Source: an uncultured Verrucomicrobia subdivision 3 bacterium
GTDB taxonomy: Bacteria; Verrucomicrobiota; Verrucomicrobiia; Limisphaerales; UBA8199
Reading direction: 5' to 3'
Length of the DNA: 60,890 bases
Assembly: GCA_903913865.1 (NCBI GenBank)
Contig: CAIWMU010000051.1
Coordinates: 1-60,890 of the forward strand
Shown here: positions 53,548 through 60,890 of the stretch, piece by piece
Position numbering within the stretch: the first letter of the stretch is position 1
Layout: each line of letters begins with the position of its first letter
The notes under the pieces: generated by a model
Told to the model about the DNA's origin: nothing
Databases searched by the model: none
Seen by the model: the letters and a program-made list of their open reading frames with translations, nothing else
Made by a program: the position numbers and the translations under genes

Positions 53548-54825
53548 TCATGGCCTGCTCGTGCTCAGGTAGGGGATCGTCAGCGGCCCCTGTGGCAGCA
53601 CCGCAACGCGGGCGTCACTTCCCAGCGTTTTCAAAATCTCCGCCACGGTGGCGGCAATGTCGTGACACGGGGTCATGTGTGCCGCGCGGACGATCTCATC
53701 CGGAAGCCGGCTGTGCACCAGCACCTTCGCCCGGCGCTGGATGAGCGCCTGAATCTGCGCCTGCCATTGCTCCGGCCTCAAAAATCCGGGGGTGGCCAAC
53801 AGTGTGAGCACTGCTTCCGGGCTGGGGACGCTCCGCAACAGCCTGTCCATCGGGCTGTTTGCAGGCACCCCCTCCCGGCATTCGGCGGCGAGAATAAGCG
53901 TCCCGCCGGGCTTGAGGATCCGCGCACCGGCGCTCATGCCCTTCACGCCCTGATACAGGTTCATGTCCAGTGGATAGCCGCTGTTGGTGGTCACCACCAC
54001 ATCGAACAATCCCCCCACCGGCTGCATCGCCGTCTGCCGCACGAACTCAATCCCTTCCTTGTGCGCGGCGATGAGATCGCCCGCGAACACCCCGGTGATC
54101 TGCCGCTCTTCGTTGAGTGCAACGTTCAACAGAAAGCTCGGCCCGGCACGCAGGGCAATATCACGCATCTCCTCCCAAATGGGGTTGCCCTCCGTGACGC
54201 CGAACACAGCGTTGGCGTCGCCGATGTTGCGGGCGCCATGGTTGCTCATCACGGTGTGCAAATGCGCCACGCCCGGCATGATGCCTTTGGGCCCTCCGCT
54301 GAATCCGGCAAAGAAATGCGGCTCAATGAAGCCGGTGATGATGCGCACGTCGGCCTCGACCAGGTGCCGGTTGAGCAGCGCCGGTGTGCCATCCCGGGTG
54401 ACGCCCACCTGGACGTGGGCGTCGGCATTCTCCGGCTCGTGGTTGAGCACACGATAGTCCGCCACCACCGCAGGGGTGAGCATCTGCTCCAGTTCGGCAC
54501 GGGTGTTCGGCCTGTGAGTGCCGAGCGCGTTGAGAAGTGTGATGTTGCCCGCATCGACACAGCCTGAGAGGTATTCCAGCAACCAGGGAATGAGGCGGTG
54601 ATTGGGCGTGGCGCGGGTGATATCCGTGAACACGATGGTCACACGGGGGTTGCCTGCAACCAACTGCCGCAACGGCCGACTCCCAACGGGGTTGTCGAGC
54701 GCGGCCAGAACCGCACCCTGTTCATCCGGCAACCCTGGAGTGTGCTGCGGTTCGATGACCGTTGTCCGGTCCCCGGGCAGATCCACCGGGAGATGCCCTT
54801 CACCGTAGGCAAGTTTGACGTTCAT
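53548..54825 (-). CDS. larA: LarA-family nickel-dependent racemase
   Basis: A 425-aa enzyme of the LarA family, which racemises or epimerises lactate or other 2-hydroxyacids using the nickel-pincer (NPN) cofactor. Residues matching those of Lactobacillus plantarum LarA are present at a constant offset of four: H104 in ALGTHRPNT, H170 and K180 in GFIEPHFFAGFSGGPKG, and H196 in VMSNHG, with K180 and H196 the expected cofactor attachment and nickel ligands. The start is ATG 54825; the upstream frame to 54894 is not family-like. LarB, LarC and LarE for cofactor synthesis are not in the window, so they must lie elsewhere. It is on the same strand as the kinase pair upstream, after a 118-bp gap, suggesting hydroxyacid or sugar-acid catabolism. 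Lactate specificity is not certain. Confidence 0.9.
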   Translation of the reverse strand: MNVKLAYGEGHLPVDLPGDRTTVIEPQHTPGLPDEQGAVLAALDNPVGSRPLRQLVAGNPRVTIVFTDITRATPNHRLIPWLLEYLSGCVDAGNITLLNALGTHRPNTRAELEQMLTPAVVADYRVLNHEPENADAHVQVGVTRDGTPALLNRHLVEADVRIITGFIEPHFFAGFSGGPKGIMPGVAHLHTVMSNHGARNIGDANAVFGVTEGNPIWEEMRDIALRAGPSFLLNVALNEERQITGVFAGDLIAAHKEGIEFVRQTAMQPVGGLFDVVVTTNSGYPLDMNLYQGVKGMSAGARILKPGGTLILAAECREGVPANSPMDRLLRSVPSPEAVLTLLATPGFLRPEQWQAQIQALIQRRAKVLVHSRLPDEIVRAAHMTPCHDIAATVAEILKTLGSDARVAVLPQGPLTIPYLSTSRP

Positions 54826-54943
54826 GATGCAACCGGCAATGGGGTTTGTTTCATCTGTGGCAGTCGGGGAGATTTTCCACGCAGGACGTTCCACCCGGGC
54901 AACGCTCTGCGGCTCGTGTCCCCCCTCCGGCGTTGGATGTCCT

Positions 54944-56104
54944 TCACGCCACAGGTTTCAGCTTGCGATCGGTGATTCCCAAAAAGCTCAAATCCAGCGG
55001 GACGACGACTTCGCTTCCGCTCCCGGCGGTCAGGACCACGGACTGTTCGTCACGGGCCGGCGTGATCGATGCCACCTTGTCAAAGCTCCCGGGGATCGCA
55101 GCCACCGCCATGAGGTAATTCACGGTCAACGGATTCTGCGGATCGAGCTGGACAGACGTTGCGTGACCCCGGGCGGAAAGCGGGTTCTTCTCCACCGATT
55201 CCGCGAGCCCGTAATGGAAATAGGAGGTCACCTCCTCCAATCCCAGCACGTTCACATGCCGGCCGTTCCAGGGTGCATAATGCCGCCCCCCGTTGGAAAT
55301 CCACATCACCGTCTGCCGCAGCACGCGCGGGTCTTTCAACGCAAACCACACATACCCCTCAGCCGGGAAAGACACAGCGGTCCAGGCAAACGGGGCCCGG
55401 TCATCCCCCTGCAACAGGACGATGTCCTCAAAGCCGCGCCGCGCCGGATAACTGCTCAAGTCGGTGAAACCCCCGTTCGCCAGGGGCACCCTGCCGAGGG
55501 ACCGGAACTTTCCGCCCACCTGCAGGCACGAATAACCGCGCGCGGCGGGATCCTCCACCGGCACCGGAACCACATCCCCGCTGACGAAACGGCTGGTTGA
55601 AACCAGTCCGCTGCCCGCATGATCCGGAAACTTCAACATCGCATGATGGCCGAAGCTCATCGGCCCGCTCATGCCGCTGATGACGTGGCGTTGATAAACC
55701 GCCGTCTGGCCGGGCCGCACGAAGACGTGCTTGTCCACACGCCCCCGCCGGACTTTGGTTTCCATGCTCAAATGCACCCCCCCGGCGTGGGTGGACTCAC
55801 AGCGCCACCGGGCATTGGCGGTTTCACCATGCACCGGATGTTTCTCACCCTTGAATTCGGTGGCATTCCCGCCGAACGGCATGCAAAAGAAATCTCCGCG
55901 CAACACCTTCAGAATCGGCAGCAGTGATCGATCCGTTTCCTCCTCCGCCCACGGTGCAACCGAGAACGGCTGGATCTTTTTGCCGCCGATATTGAATGTC
56001 ACCGGGCCGACCTGGCCGCCCGTTTGCGTGACAAACGCCTCCACCCCGCCCGTGGCAATCCGCCACGATGGCTGGCCCAGTTTCATCTTCAATGGTGTCT
56101 TCAT
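54944..56104 (-). CDS. Protein of unknown function, beta-rich, coupled to a PfkB kinase
   Basis: A 386-aa cytoplasmic protein without a signal peptide. The start is the ATG at 56104, which overlaps the PfkB stop as ATGA; the longer frame into the kinase gene is rejected. It looks beta-rich throughout, with segments such as GHHAMLKFPD, VSFPAEGYVWFALKDPRV and VTSYFHYGLAES. The spacing of His and Glu residues is reminiscent of galactose-mutarotase-like folds, but no diagnostic motif is present. Lying between a sugar kinase and a LarA-type racemase, it probably handles a sugar or sugar acid. I do not recognise the family. Confidence 0.7.
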   Translation of the reverse strand: MKTPLKMKLGQPSWRIATGGVEAFVTQTGGQVGPVTFNIGGKKIQPFSVAPWAEEETDRSLLPILKVLRGDFFCMPFGGNATEFKGEKHPVHGETANARWRCESTHAGGVHLSMETKVRRGRVDKHVFVRPGQTAVYQRHVISGMSGPMSFGHHAMLKFPDHAGSGLVSTSRFVSGDVVPVPVEDPAARGYSCLQVGGKFRSLGRVPLANGGFTDLSSYPARRGFEDIVLLQGDDRAPFAWTAVSFPAEGYVWFALKDPRVLRQTVMWISNGGRHYAPWNGRHVNVLGLEEVTSYFHYGLAESVEKNPLSARGHATSVQLDPQNPLTVNYLMAVAAIPGSFDKVASITPARDEQSVVLTAGSGSEVVVPLDLSFLGITDRKLKPVA

Positions 56105-57207
56105 TCGATAGGCATGGTCTGAAGGAAATCCGCCAGTTCGGCCAGGGAGGCGCTGCGGGCCTGACGCACGAAATAGCCCGAACAGGCACAGGCGCAGGCC
56201 AGCCGGGATGCGGCATCCAACTGGAGCAGCAGCCCAAGACAATAGCCCGCATTGAAGCGGTCGCCCGCACCCGTGCTCTTCTTCGGTTTGGCACAATACG
56301 GCCCGTGCATCGCCGCCGACTCCCGGGCATTCGCCACCGCCGCACTCTTGATGTGATGGACCACCACCTCGCTGATCCCCAGGCGGCTTCTCAAAGCTTG
56401 CGCCTGCGCAAGGCTTGCCTGCGGATCGTCCCCCGCCTGGGAAATGCCCAACAGCCGGGCTAGAATGTTGGCCTCCGTGCCATTCAATCCCAGGGTCAAT
56501 GGACCGCACGTTTCAAACTGCGGCAGCGTGTCGAGCATGGCCCGGATGTCCCCCTCTGAACGGCTCGATGGATCCACCAGGTCAATGAACACAGCCGGGC
56601 GGTGATTCAGCTTCGCATAAACTTTCTCCCGCAGCAGTCCCCACACCGCTGTCATGTGCGGATACAATGTCCAGTCCGTCAGCGCAATCACCCGGGCGGC
56701 CGAGCAGGCCCCGGCGTAGGCGTTGTCCGCCAGCACACGCTCCACATGCGCCGGTGTGAAATCCGCCAGTTGGGACACGGCGCTGAACATCAGTTTGCCA
56801 TCGTTGAATTCATAGGCCAGCGTGCGCCCCGGTTCCTTGCCCCAGGAATGACAGCTCCGGAATTTCGCCGTCGGCTCCTGGAATGCCGGATGCATCGGCT
56901 GCCCGAGCGTGGCAAACCCATCCACCGGCACGCCCAGCGCCGCCAAACCGTCCCCCATGTTGACGGCACAACCCCCGGGATGGACCGCATTCACAACAAT
57001 CTCCCGCAGACTGCTGTGCCCCGCCGCCTTGGATATGAGCCCCCCAAAGGTGGTGATGTCCGGCACTGCGGTGAAGGACGTCAGGCTCTGACGTTCGCTC
57101 ACCACCGAAATCATCTCATCAACAAAGCCATCAAAGCCAATCGCCACGGATGGCAGGCTGGTAACAGCCCGAAGTCGGGCGGCAAGTTCAGGATAAAAGT
57201 CGCTCAT
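56101..57207 (-). CDS. PfkB-family carbohydrate kinase
   Basis: A 368-aa ribokinase-like kinase, which phosphorylates a sugar or nucleoside with ATP. The N-terminal signature GFDGFVDEM, a glycine pair in HPGGCAVNMGDGLAALG, and the C-terminal PfkB signature KSTGAGDRFNAGYCLG with catalytic base D316 are all present. The start ATG 57207 has no competing start. Its stop overlaps the ATG of the next gene, and larA follows, making a three-gene sugar/hydroxyacid group. The substrate cannot be told from sequence. Confidence 0.88.
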   Translation of the reverse strand: MSDFYPELAARLRAVTSLPSVAIGFDGFVDEMISVVSERQSLTSFTAVPDITTFGGLISKAAGHSSLREIVVNAVHPGGCAVNMGDGLAALGVPVDGFATLGQPMHPAFQEPTAKFRSCHSWGKEPGRTLAYEFNDGKLMFSAVSQLADFTPAHVERVLADNAYAGACSAARVIALTDWTLYPHMTAVWGLLREKVYAKLNHRPAVFIDLVDPSSRSEGDIRAMLDTLPQFETCGPLTLGLNGTEANILARLLGISQAGDDPQASLAQAQALRSRLGISEVVVHHIKSAAVANARESAAMHGPYCAKPKKSTGAGDRFNAGYCLGLLLQLDAASRLACACACSGYFVRQARSASLAELADFLQTMPIE

Positions 57208-58002
57208 AGATTGGAAGGTTGGCCGTATTAAGTCCGATAGTCAACCGTCAGAAAATGCAATGGCGGTTCATCCTCCATGCGACACCCATCAAAGCAGATG
57301 GACACGGGCAAGTGTGTTGGCAGTGGCATGGGGCAAACCGTCGGCAGGTCGCTTTTTTGGCAGCTGACAAAACAGTCGTTTAGCTCGATGGTTACAATGG
57401 TTTGCTGCGGCTCCACCTGGCATGGCTTGTTCTGAAGATTGCATGGATTTCCGCAGATGGGAGAAGGGCCTCCTCCGGGAATCTGCGTTCATCTGCGGCA
57501 TCTGGGGATTCTCCCCATGAAGCAGCCATCGCAGGGGATCTGTCCGTGAGCTGCCGGGACCGGACGATGAATCAAGGGGCACGCAAGCGATTCAACCACT
57601 GAAGGTCGGCCTGTAGTCAGGTCTTGAAGGGCCAATCAGGCCGGGGGTAAAAAGTTGAAGGAAGAACGTTCGGACAAATCTGCTCCAAACCACGTTAACA
57701 GCCCTTCCACCACTCTCATGAATACGGACTGGAATCATCCCCCGGGGCTCATTTTAATCCCCCCCGAGGTCGGCTCGCCTGCGCCAAACCCGTTGAGGCA
57801 CCGCCCCCCGGGCAAAACATTCTGACCTCAAAAGAAAGTCTTGGAGAGCCGGTGGTTTGAAATTAGGTTGCCAGCGGTTGCCTACAAGGCTCCCATTCCA
57901 CCCCGCGTACGTCAATTTATTTTGATTGATTCAACAACCCTTATTGAATGACAAAACAGCGCAAAACCGTTGATTTTATTGGCTTTTGTGGGGTTTATGA
58001 AG
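57208..58002. other. Intergenic region left of the tRNA fragment, no gene found
   Basis: About 800 bases with no frame of coding character on either strand. Short frames at 57289-57582 and 57402-57602 have no protein-like features. Base composition becomes less GC-rich towards 57900-58000. Confidence 0.5.
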
Positions 58003-58052
58003 TGGAGCCAATGAGTGGGATCGAACCACCGACCTACGGTTTACGAAACCAC
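58003..58052 (-). other. 3' half of tRNA-Thr(CGT), probable attachment site
   Basis: On the minus strand: anticodon arm (loop TTCGTAA, anticodon CGT, 58036-58052), 5-base variable loop, T-arm with loop TTCGATC (58014-58030), 3' acceptor strand CATTGGC (58007-58013), discriminator T and encoded CCA (58003-58006). No D-arm and no GCCAATG 5' acceptor strand are found on the far side (58053-58150). So this is a partial tRNA, as left at the distal end when an element integrates into a tRNA gene. Confidence 0.75.
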
Positions 58053-58360
58053 TACCAGATATCGTACAAGTTGTTGCAAAATCGCTAGTTGCGTGAACAT
58101 CAACCACTTCCAGATTCAGGAAGATGGTCATCTACGGCCACAGACGGCTACAAAAGGACACCCAAAACGTCTCGCAAACGTCACGCGCGTATGGATTGCA
58201 TCTATAGATGCATATCACTTCTTAGTATTGAATGTTCGTTTTGGCCAAGGCGACACCTTGTTCACATGCGCACGGACGATCTCCGGCTGCCCCAAATGGA
58301 CTGACACGAAATCAAGCAAGGCGCAGAATATGGTCTCCCCCCGGCTCGGTTGCCCATCTT

Positions 58361-58696
58361 TCAGGAGTGTCTGCTCAGAAAATCGCCTGGTGTGACGGCT
58401 GGAACAGGAGAATCAAAAACGTCAGAAACGTTCCGGGACACCATATGGTCGCATTGGCTCTGCTGAACCAGCGTGGCAACAGTCGCGTCCTCAAAGTAGG
58501 CGAGTGGTAATTGACGTGCCTGTAGCACGACCGTTGTATCGTCCACAACCACCCCGAAATGGGCCAGCAGATGTCGATCGGAGTCGATTTCGACCGCAAC
58601 ATCCGGAGGCACCAACCCGGTCAACGTCCCCACTTCGGGATGAATCGCCTGTTGGAAATAGATCCAAAATCTTTCGCCTGTGTCAGTATTTGTCAC
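58361..58696 (-). CDS. Doubtful hypothetical protein
   Basis: A frame of about 111 aa if started at the GTG at 58696. The translation (IHPEVGTLTGLVPPDVAVEID, then LLAHFGVVVDDTTVVLQAR) has the alternating hydrophobic pattern of a real protein, and it would be divergent from the gene at 58720 with a 23-bp gap. There is no good ribosome-binding site and I do not recognise the family. It may be a fragment brought in with the integrated element. Confidence 0.3.
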   Translation of the reverse strand: MTNTDTGERFWIYFQQAIHPEVGTLTGLVPPDVAVEIDSDRHLLAHFGVVVDDTTVVLQARQLPLAYFEDATVATLVQQSQCDHMVSRNVSDVFDSPVPAVTPGDFLSRHS

Positions 58697-58719
58697 ACCT
58701 GTGGTGCCAAACTCCTCCC

Positions 58720-59181
58720 ATGAAGAACGAGAACAAAGCCAAAAAGAAGCAACCTGCGAAGGCCAAGTCCCCACCGGTTCCCGCCAAGAAAAAGGCCGTT
58801 GTGGAGGAGTCATCCCCACAGCTCGCCAGGGTGGAGCAGCCTTTTGGATGCAACCCTCCCGAGGTCCACTGCCCTATCTGTGGTGCCCCCGTCGCGGAGA
58901 TCGGGCCGGATGGGGCGGATCTCCGGCCCTGCATCCACGCCGCGTTCGTTTACAGCAGCTGCGCGGGGGAATTCGTCTTCGAATCCGGGGACTTCAGCAA
59001 CCGCACCATGGATGCGGATCCTGATGATCTGGACTTCTCAGAGCCCCAGAAGACCCTCGCAAAGCTGGGTTATGGCAACTCCATGCTCGCCATCCAGATC
59101 ACCTACGGCGGCATGGCCTGCGGCCCGATCTGGTTCACAGACGTGTACGGGTTCGATTATGGCACCCTGGCGGCGGAGTAG
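58720..59181 (+). CDS. Hypothetical protein with a CPxC zinc-ribbon-like motif
   Basis: A 153-aa protein. The N-terminal 35 residues are Lys/Ala/Pro-rich and probably disordered; the remainder has CPICGAPV near residue 54 and further cysteines in RPCIHAAFVYSSC, which could bind a metal. It ends with an acidic and then aromatic region (ITYGGMACGPIWFTDVYGFDYG). The start at ATG 58720 was chosen over the longer frame from 58504, which reads through the divergent frame. It lies inside the presumed integrated element, has no operon partner within 120 bp, and is not recognised. Confidence 0.6.
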   Translation: MKNENKAKKKQPAKAKSPPVPAKKKAVVEESSPQLARVEQPFGCNPPEVHCPICGAPVAEIGPDGADLRPCIHAAFVYSSCAGEFVFESGDFSNRTMDADPDDLDFSEPQKTLAKLGYGNSMLAIQITYGGMACGPIWFTDVYGFDYGTLAAE

Positions 59182-59306
59182 CAGGCTGTTCCGGACTCGT
59201 GGGAGGCAGGTTCGCGCCCTTCCCTGCAGGAATCCACCGCACCCCCTTCGCGAATCAGCCTTGCATTCACGGACCACCGGAGGATATTGGACCGCCCTCA
59301 GCACTT

Positions 59307-60263
59307 ATGAGCACTCAAACACTCCTCGCATCCGTCCTCATTCTGTGCGCGGCATCCAGCGCACCGGCTCAATGGAGTGGTCTCGTTTCCGATCCACCCG
59401 CACCCAGGCGCGGATCCCCTGCGCAACTCCGGCAGCAGGCGCTCGACACCAAAAAGGTTCAAGACGCCAGGATCCGGGAGCAGCAGATCGCCAACTACCG
59501 GGCGCGCCAGAGTTTTACCAACCAGATCTACCAGAAGCTTGGGGTGCCACCCCCTCCGCACCCCAACTCCACGATCCGCATCATCGACGGGGAACTCTGC
59601 GACACACTCGCCAACCCGGATTGGGTCACGCTCAACGGCTCGATGTTCGACGAAGACTCCCACACGACGATCACCATCGCCAAAATGCTGAAAGGGGGAG
59701 ACATCCTGTGCGATCGCGAATTCTACGAGCGGACCCGTGCCAATTCGGGCTCAACACTCAAGAAGGTCGACCAGATCATCATCAGGCATCTGGCCGGAGA
59801 GAAAGCCACCATTGGATCACCTCTGGCCCCCTGCAAAGCCCTCCGCCTCCATCCCAAGCCGGGAGACGGCGTACCCGTCTATGATTGCGGCCTTTCAGAC
59901 ACCCCTGAGAACCGTAAGACAGCTGGCATCGGGATCCCCACCCATGAACAGGTGGTCGAGGCTCAAAAGCAAATCGCCGGGATCCTGGCAGCCGAGAAAG
60001 TCAGGCAGCGCGAAGCAACCAATGCCAAGAGACAGGCGGCCGACGCCAAATCGCTCGCCTGGCACATGGAGCAGGCCGCAAAGGGAGATGCCTACGGACT
60101 CCTGCGCATGGGGCAAAGGTATCGCAACGGCACCGGGGTGGAAAAGGACCTGGACAAGGCAAAGGACTACCTTTCAAAGGCTGCAGCCGCTGGGTCCCCA
60201 ACCGCCGAAGAGGAGTTGAAAGCCCTCAATGAACCGATCCCTGCTGGAGCACCTCCCCAGTAG
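59307..60263 (+). CDS. Exported protein with a C-terminal Sel1-like repeat
   Basis: A 318-aa exported protein. The ATG at 59307 starts a signal peptide (TLLASVLILCAASSAPAQ). The middle (about 35-210) has RIIDGELCDTLANPDWVTLNGSMF and a Lys/Arg-rich charged stretch, unrecognised. The C-terminal 50 residues contain a Sel1-type repeat: AAKGDAYGLLRMGQRYRNGTGVEKDLDKA followed by YLSKAAAAGSPTAEEEL. Sel1 repeats mediate protein-protein contacts. The gene lies 125 bp after the zinc-ribbon-like gene on the same strand and may share its transcript. Function unknown. Confidence 0.7.
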   Translation: MSTQTLLASVLILCAASSAPAQWSGLVSDPPAPRRGSPAQLRQQALDTKKVQDARIREQQIANYRARQSFTNQIYQKLGVPPPPHPNSTIRIIDGELCDTLANPDWVTLNGSMFDEDSHTTITIAKMLKGGDILCDREFYERTRANSGSTLKKVDQIIIRHLAGEKATIGSPLAPCKALRLHPKPGDGVPVYDCGLSDTPENRKTAGIGIPTHEQVVEAQKQIAGILAAEKVRQREATNAKRQAADAKSLAWHMEQAAKGDAYGLLRMGQRYRNGTGVEKDLDKAKDYLSKAAAAGSPTAEEELKALNEPIPAGAPPQ

Positions 60264-60444
60264 GGTTGCATTTGGATCAGGATCACCCTCAGGACGGGGA
60301 TGAAAGCTTGACGGAATCGCCAAATCGTGAATCCTTGAATCGATATAGCATAGGGAACGAAAGCTGGGAGCTTGACCTCGCGCTTTGGGTGGGAAGATTT
60401 GTGGCGGTTTGCAAGGCGGGTGTTCCGGATGGAATACCCCCACA

Positions 60445-60553
60445 GTGACTGTGACGTTGCAGCATGGGAAGAACAGGATTCGTCTCGAAGACATTAAGGC
60501 TGGCATCTCGCTCAAAGGTCTTGAGCCCGCCACCATCGCCAACGTGGTGGCCG
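60445..60553 (+). pseudogene. Scrap of a helicase-type protein N-terminus
   Basis: In frame from GTG 60445 the translation VTLQHGKNRIRLEDIKAGIS followed by LKGLEPATIANVVAV resembles the start of large SNF2-type helicases in phage-defence and restriction loci, as I remember them. Similarity ends near 60553 and the frame then reads on into unrelated sequence. It is therefore only a remnant. Low confidence. Confidence 0.35.
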
Positions 60554-60684
60554 TCCTCTCGCACTCACCGGGTTGCCGTGGATTTGGACTGGTCTTCTTG
60601 GACAGACCCATTAGCATCCAATGCAGAAACCGTTGCTTCCCAGCGATTGAGCCTTTGGGGAGGCCAATTGCGGAAAGGTTGATT

Positions 60685-60798
60685 ATGCCAGAACGCTGGT
60701 TATCCGTGGACGAAATCGCAGCGCACCTCGGGGTCAATCCGGACACGATCTGGGCTTGCTTCGATAAAACGGACAGTGAAAAGAGGATAATATGTTGA
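60685..60798 (+). pseudogene. Truncated excisionase-family helix-turn-helix protein
   Basis: A 37-codon frame beginning at ATG 60685 behind GGAAAGG. MPERWLSVDEIAAHLGVNPDTIW is the classic start of HTH_17/excisionase-family DNA-binding proteins. The normal continuation (recognition helix end and the wing) is lost: the sequence turns into KTDSEKRIIC and stops. Such genes accompany restriction and helicase systems and integrative elements. This copy is broken or truncated by rearrangement. Confidence 0.55.
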
Positions 60799-60890
60799 TG
60801 GTTTTAGTTGTTGAGGGATTCGAAGTCAACAGGGGATAAGTGGTTTAGGGACGAGTGGATGCGGGCTCTGTTGTAGAATGATTCGATATA

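Noticed and set aside
53338-54567. 409-codon plus-strand frame spanning the IS remnant and larA
   Set aside because: Only its first 60 codons match an IS630 transposase; the rest is antisense to larA, which has all catalytic residues.
58003-58090. Complete tRNA-Thr gene
   Set aside because: No D-arm and no 5' acceptor strand complementary to CATTGGC on the expected side.
58015-58395. 126-codon plus-strand frame starting inside the tRNA fragment
   Set aside because: It begins within the tRNA half and has no recognisable protein features.

Overview
The window looks like a chromosomal segment of a GC-rich, free-living Gram-negative bacterium, most likely a Verrucomicrobiota member (inference). 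Reasons: recA has a Lys/Glu-rich N-terminal extension; a very large autotransporter-associated beta-strand-repeat protein is present; there are many secreted LamG and beta-helix proteins, paired GH2 glycoside hydrolases beside a propeller-type two-component sensor, and a complete ExbB/ExbD/TonB outer-membrane energising operon.

Layout. Positions 1-5.1 kb (+) hold a sugar 2-epimerase, a Tat-exported Gfo/Idh/MocA oxidoreductase, recA with a textbook terminator, and infC starting at TTG and overlapping a ten-codon leader ORF. Positions 5.3-25.6 kb are all on the minus strand. In transcription order they encode a CBS/DRTGG family II pyrophosphatase, a C39-like/M14 peptidase fusion, a Tat-exported beta-helix protein, a sensor kinase with its LuxR-type response regulator, two GH2 enzymes, a LamG/zincin-like protein, and the beta-strand-repeat protein. 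A 20-bp palindrome joined to a -35-like hexamer occurs in front of the first GH2 gene and again in front of the beta-strand-repeat gene, suggesting a common regulator, perhaps the neighbouring response regulator.

Positions 25.9-35.3 kb (+) are one tightly packed operon in the TonB2 order: DUF3450, TtpC-like protein, ExbB, ExbD, TonB, TPR, TonB-dependent receptor, lipoprotein. It is preceded by four 11-bp-spaced direct repeats that look like a PHO box. Next comes a secreted beta-helix-type protein made of two 435-residue tandem copies (35.5-38.4 kb). After it lie an orphan OmpR-type DNA-binding domain and a long REP-like palindrome.

Positions 39.6-52.7 kb (-) form a four-gene cassette of secreted proteins: an 830-aa LamG protein, a phage-tail-collar-type protein, a 2833-aa giant and a small calcium-repeat protein. 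The giant carries LamG and PA14 modules in its N-terminal half. Its C-terminal third looks like the channel and TcB-binding region of insecticidal Tc toxin A subunits. I regard this as the most unusual system in the window.

Positions 53.0-57.2 kb hold an IS630 transposase remnant and a minus-strand metabolic group: LarA-type racemase, a protein of unknown function, and a PfkB kinase. At 58.0 kb lies the 3' half of a tRNA-Thr(CGT) without its 5' half, read as the far attachment site of an integrated element extending right. The final 3 kb has the matching character: two hypothetical genes, a helicase N-terminal scrap and a truncated excisionase-like HTH protein. No rRNA, no intact tRNA and no CRISPR array were found.
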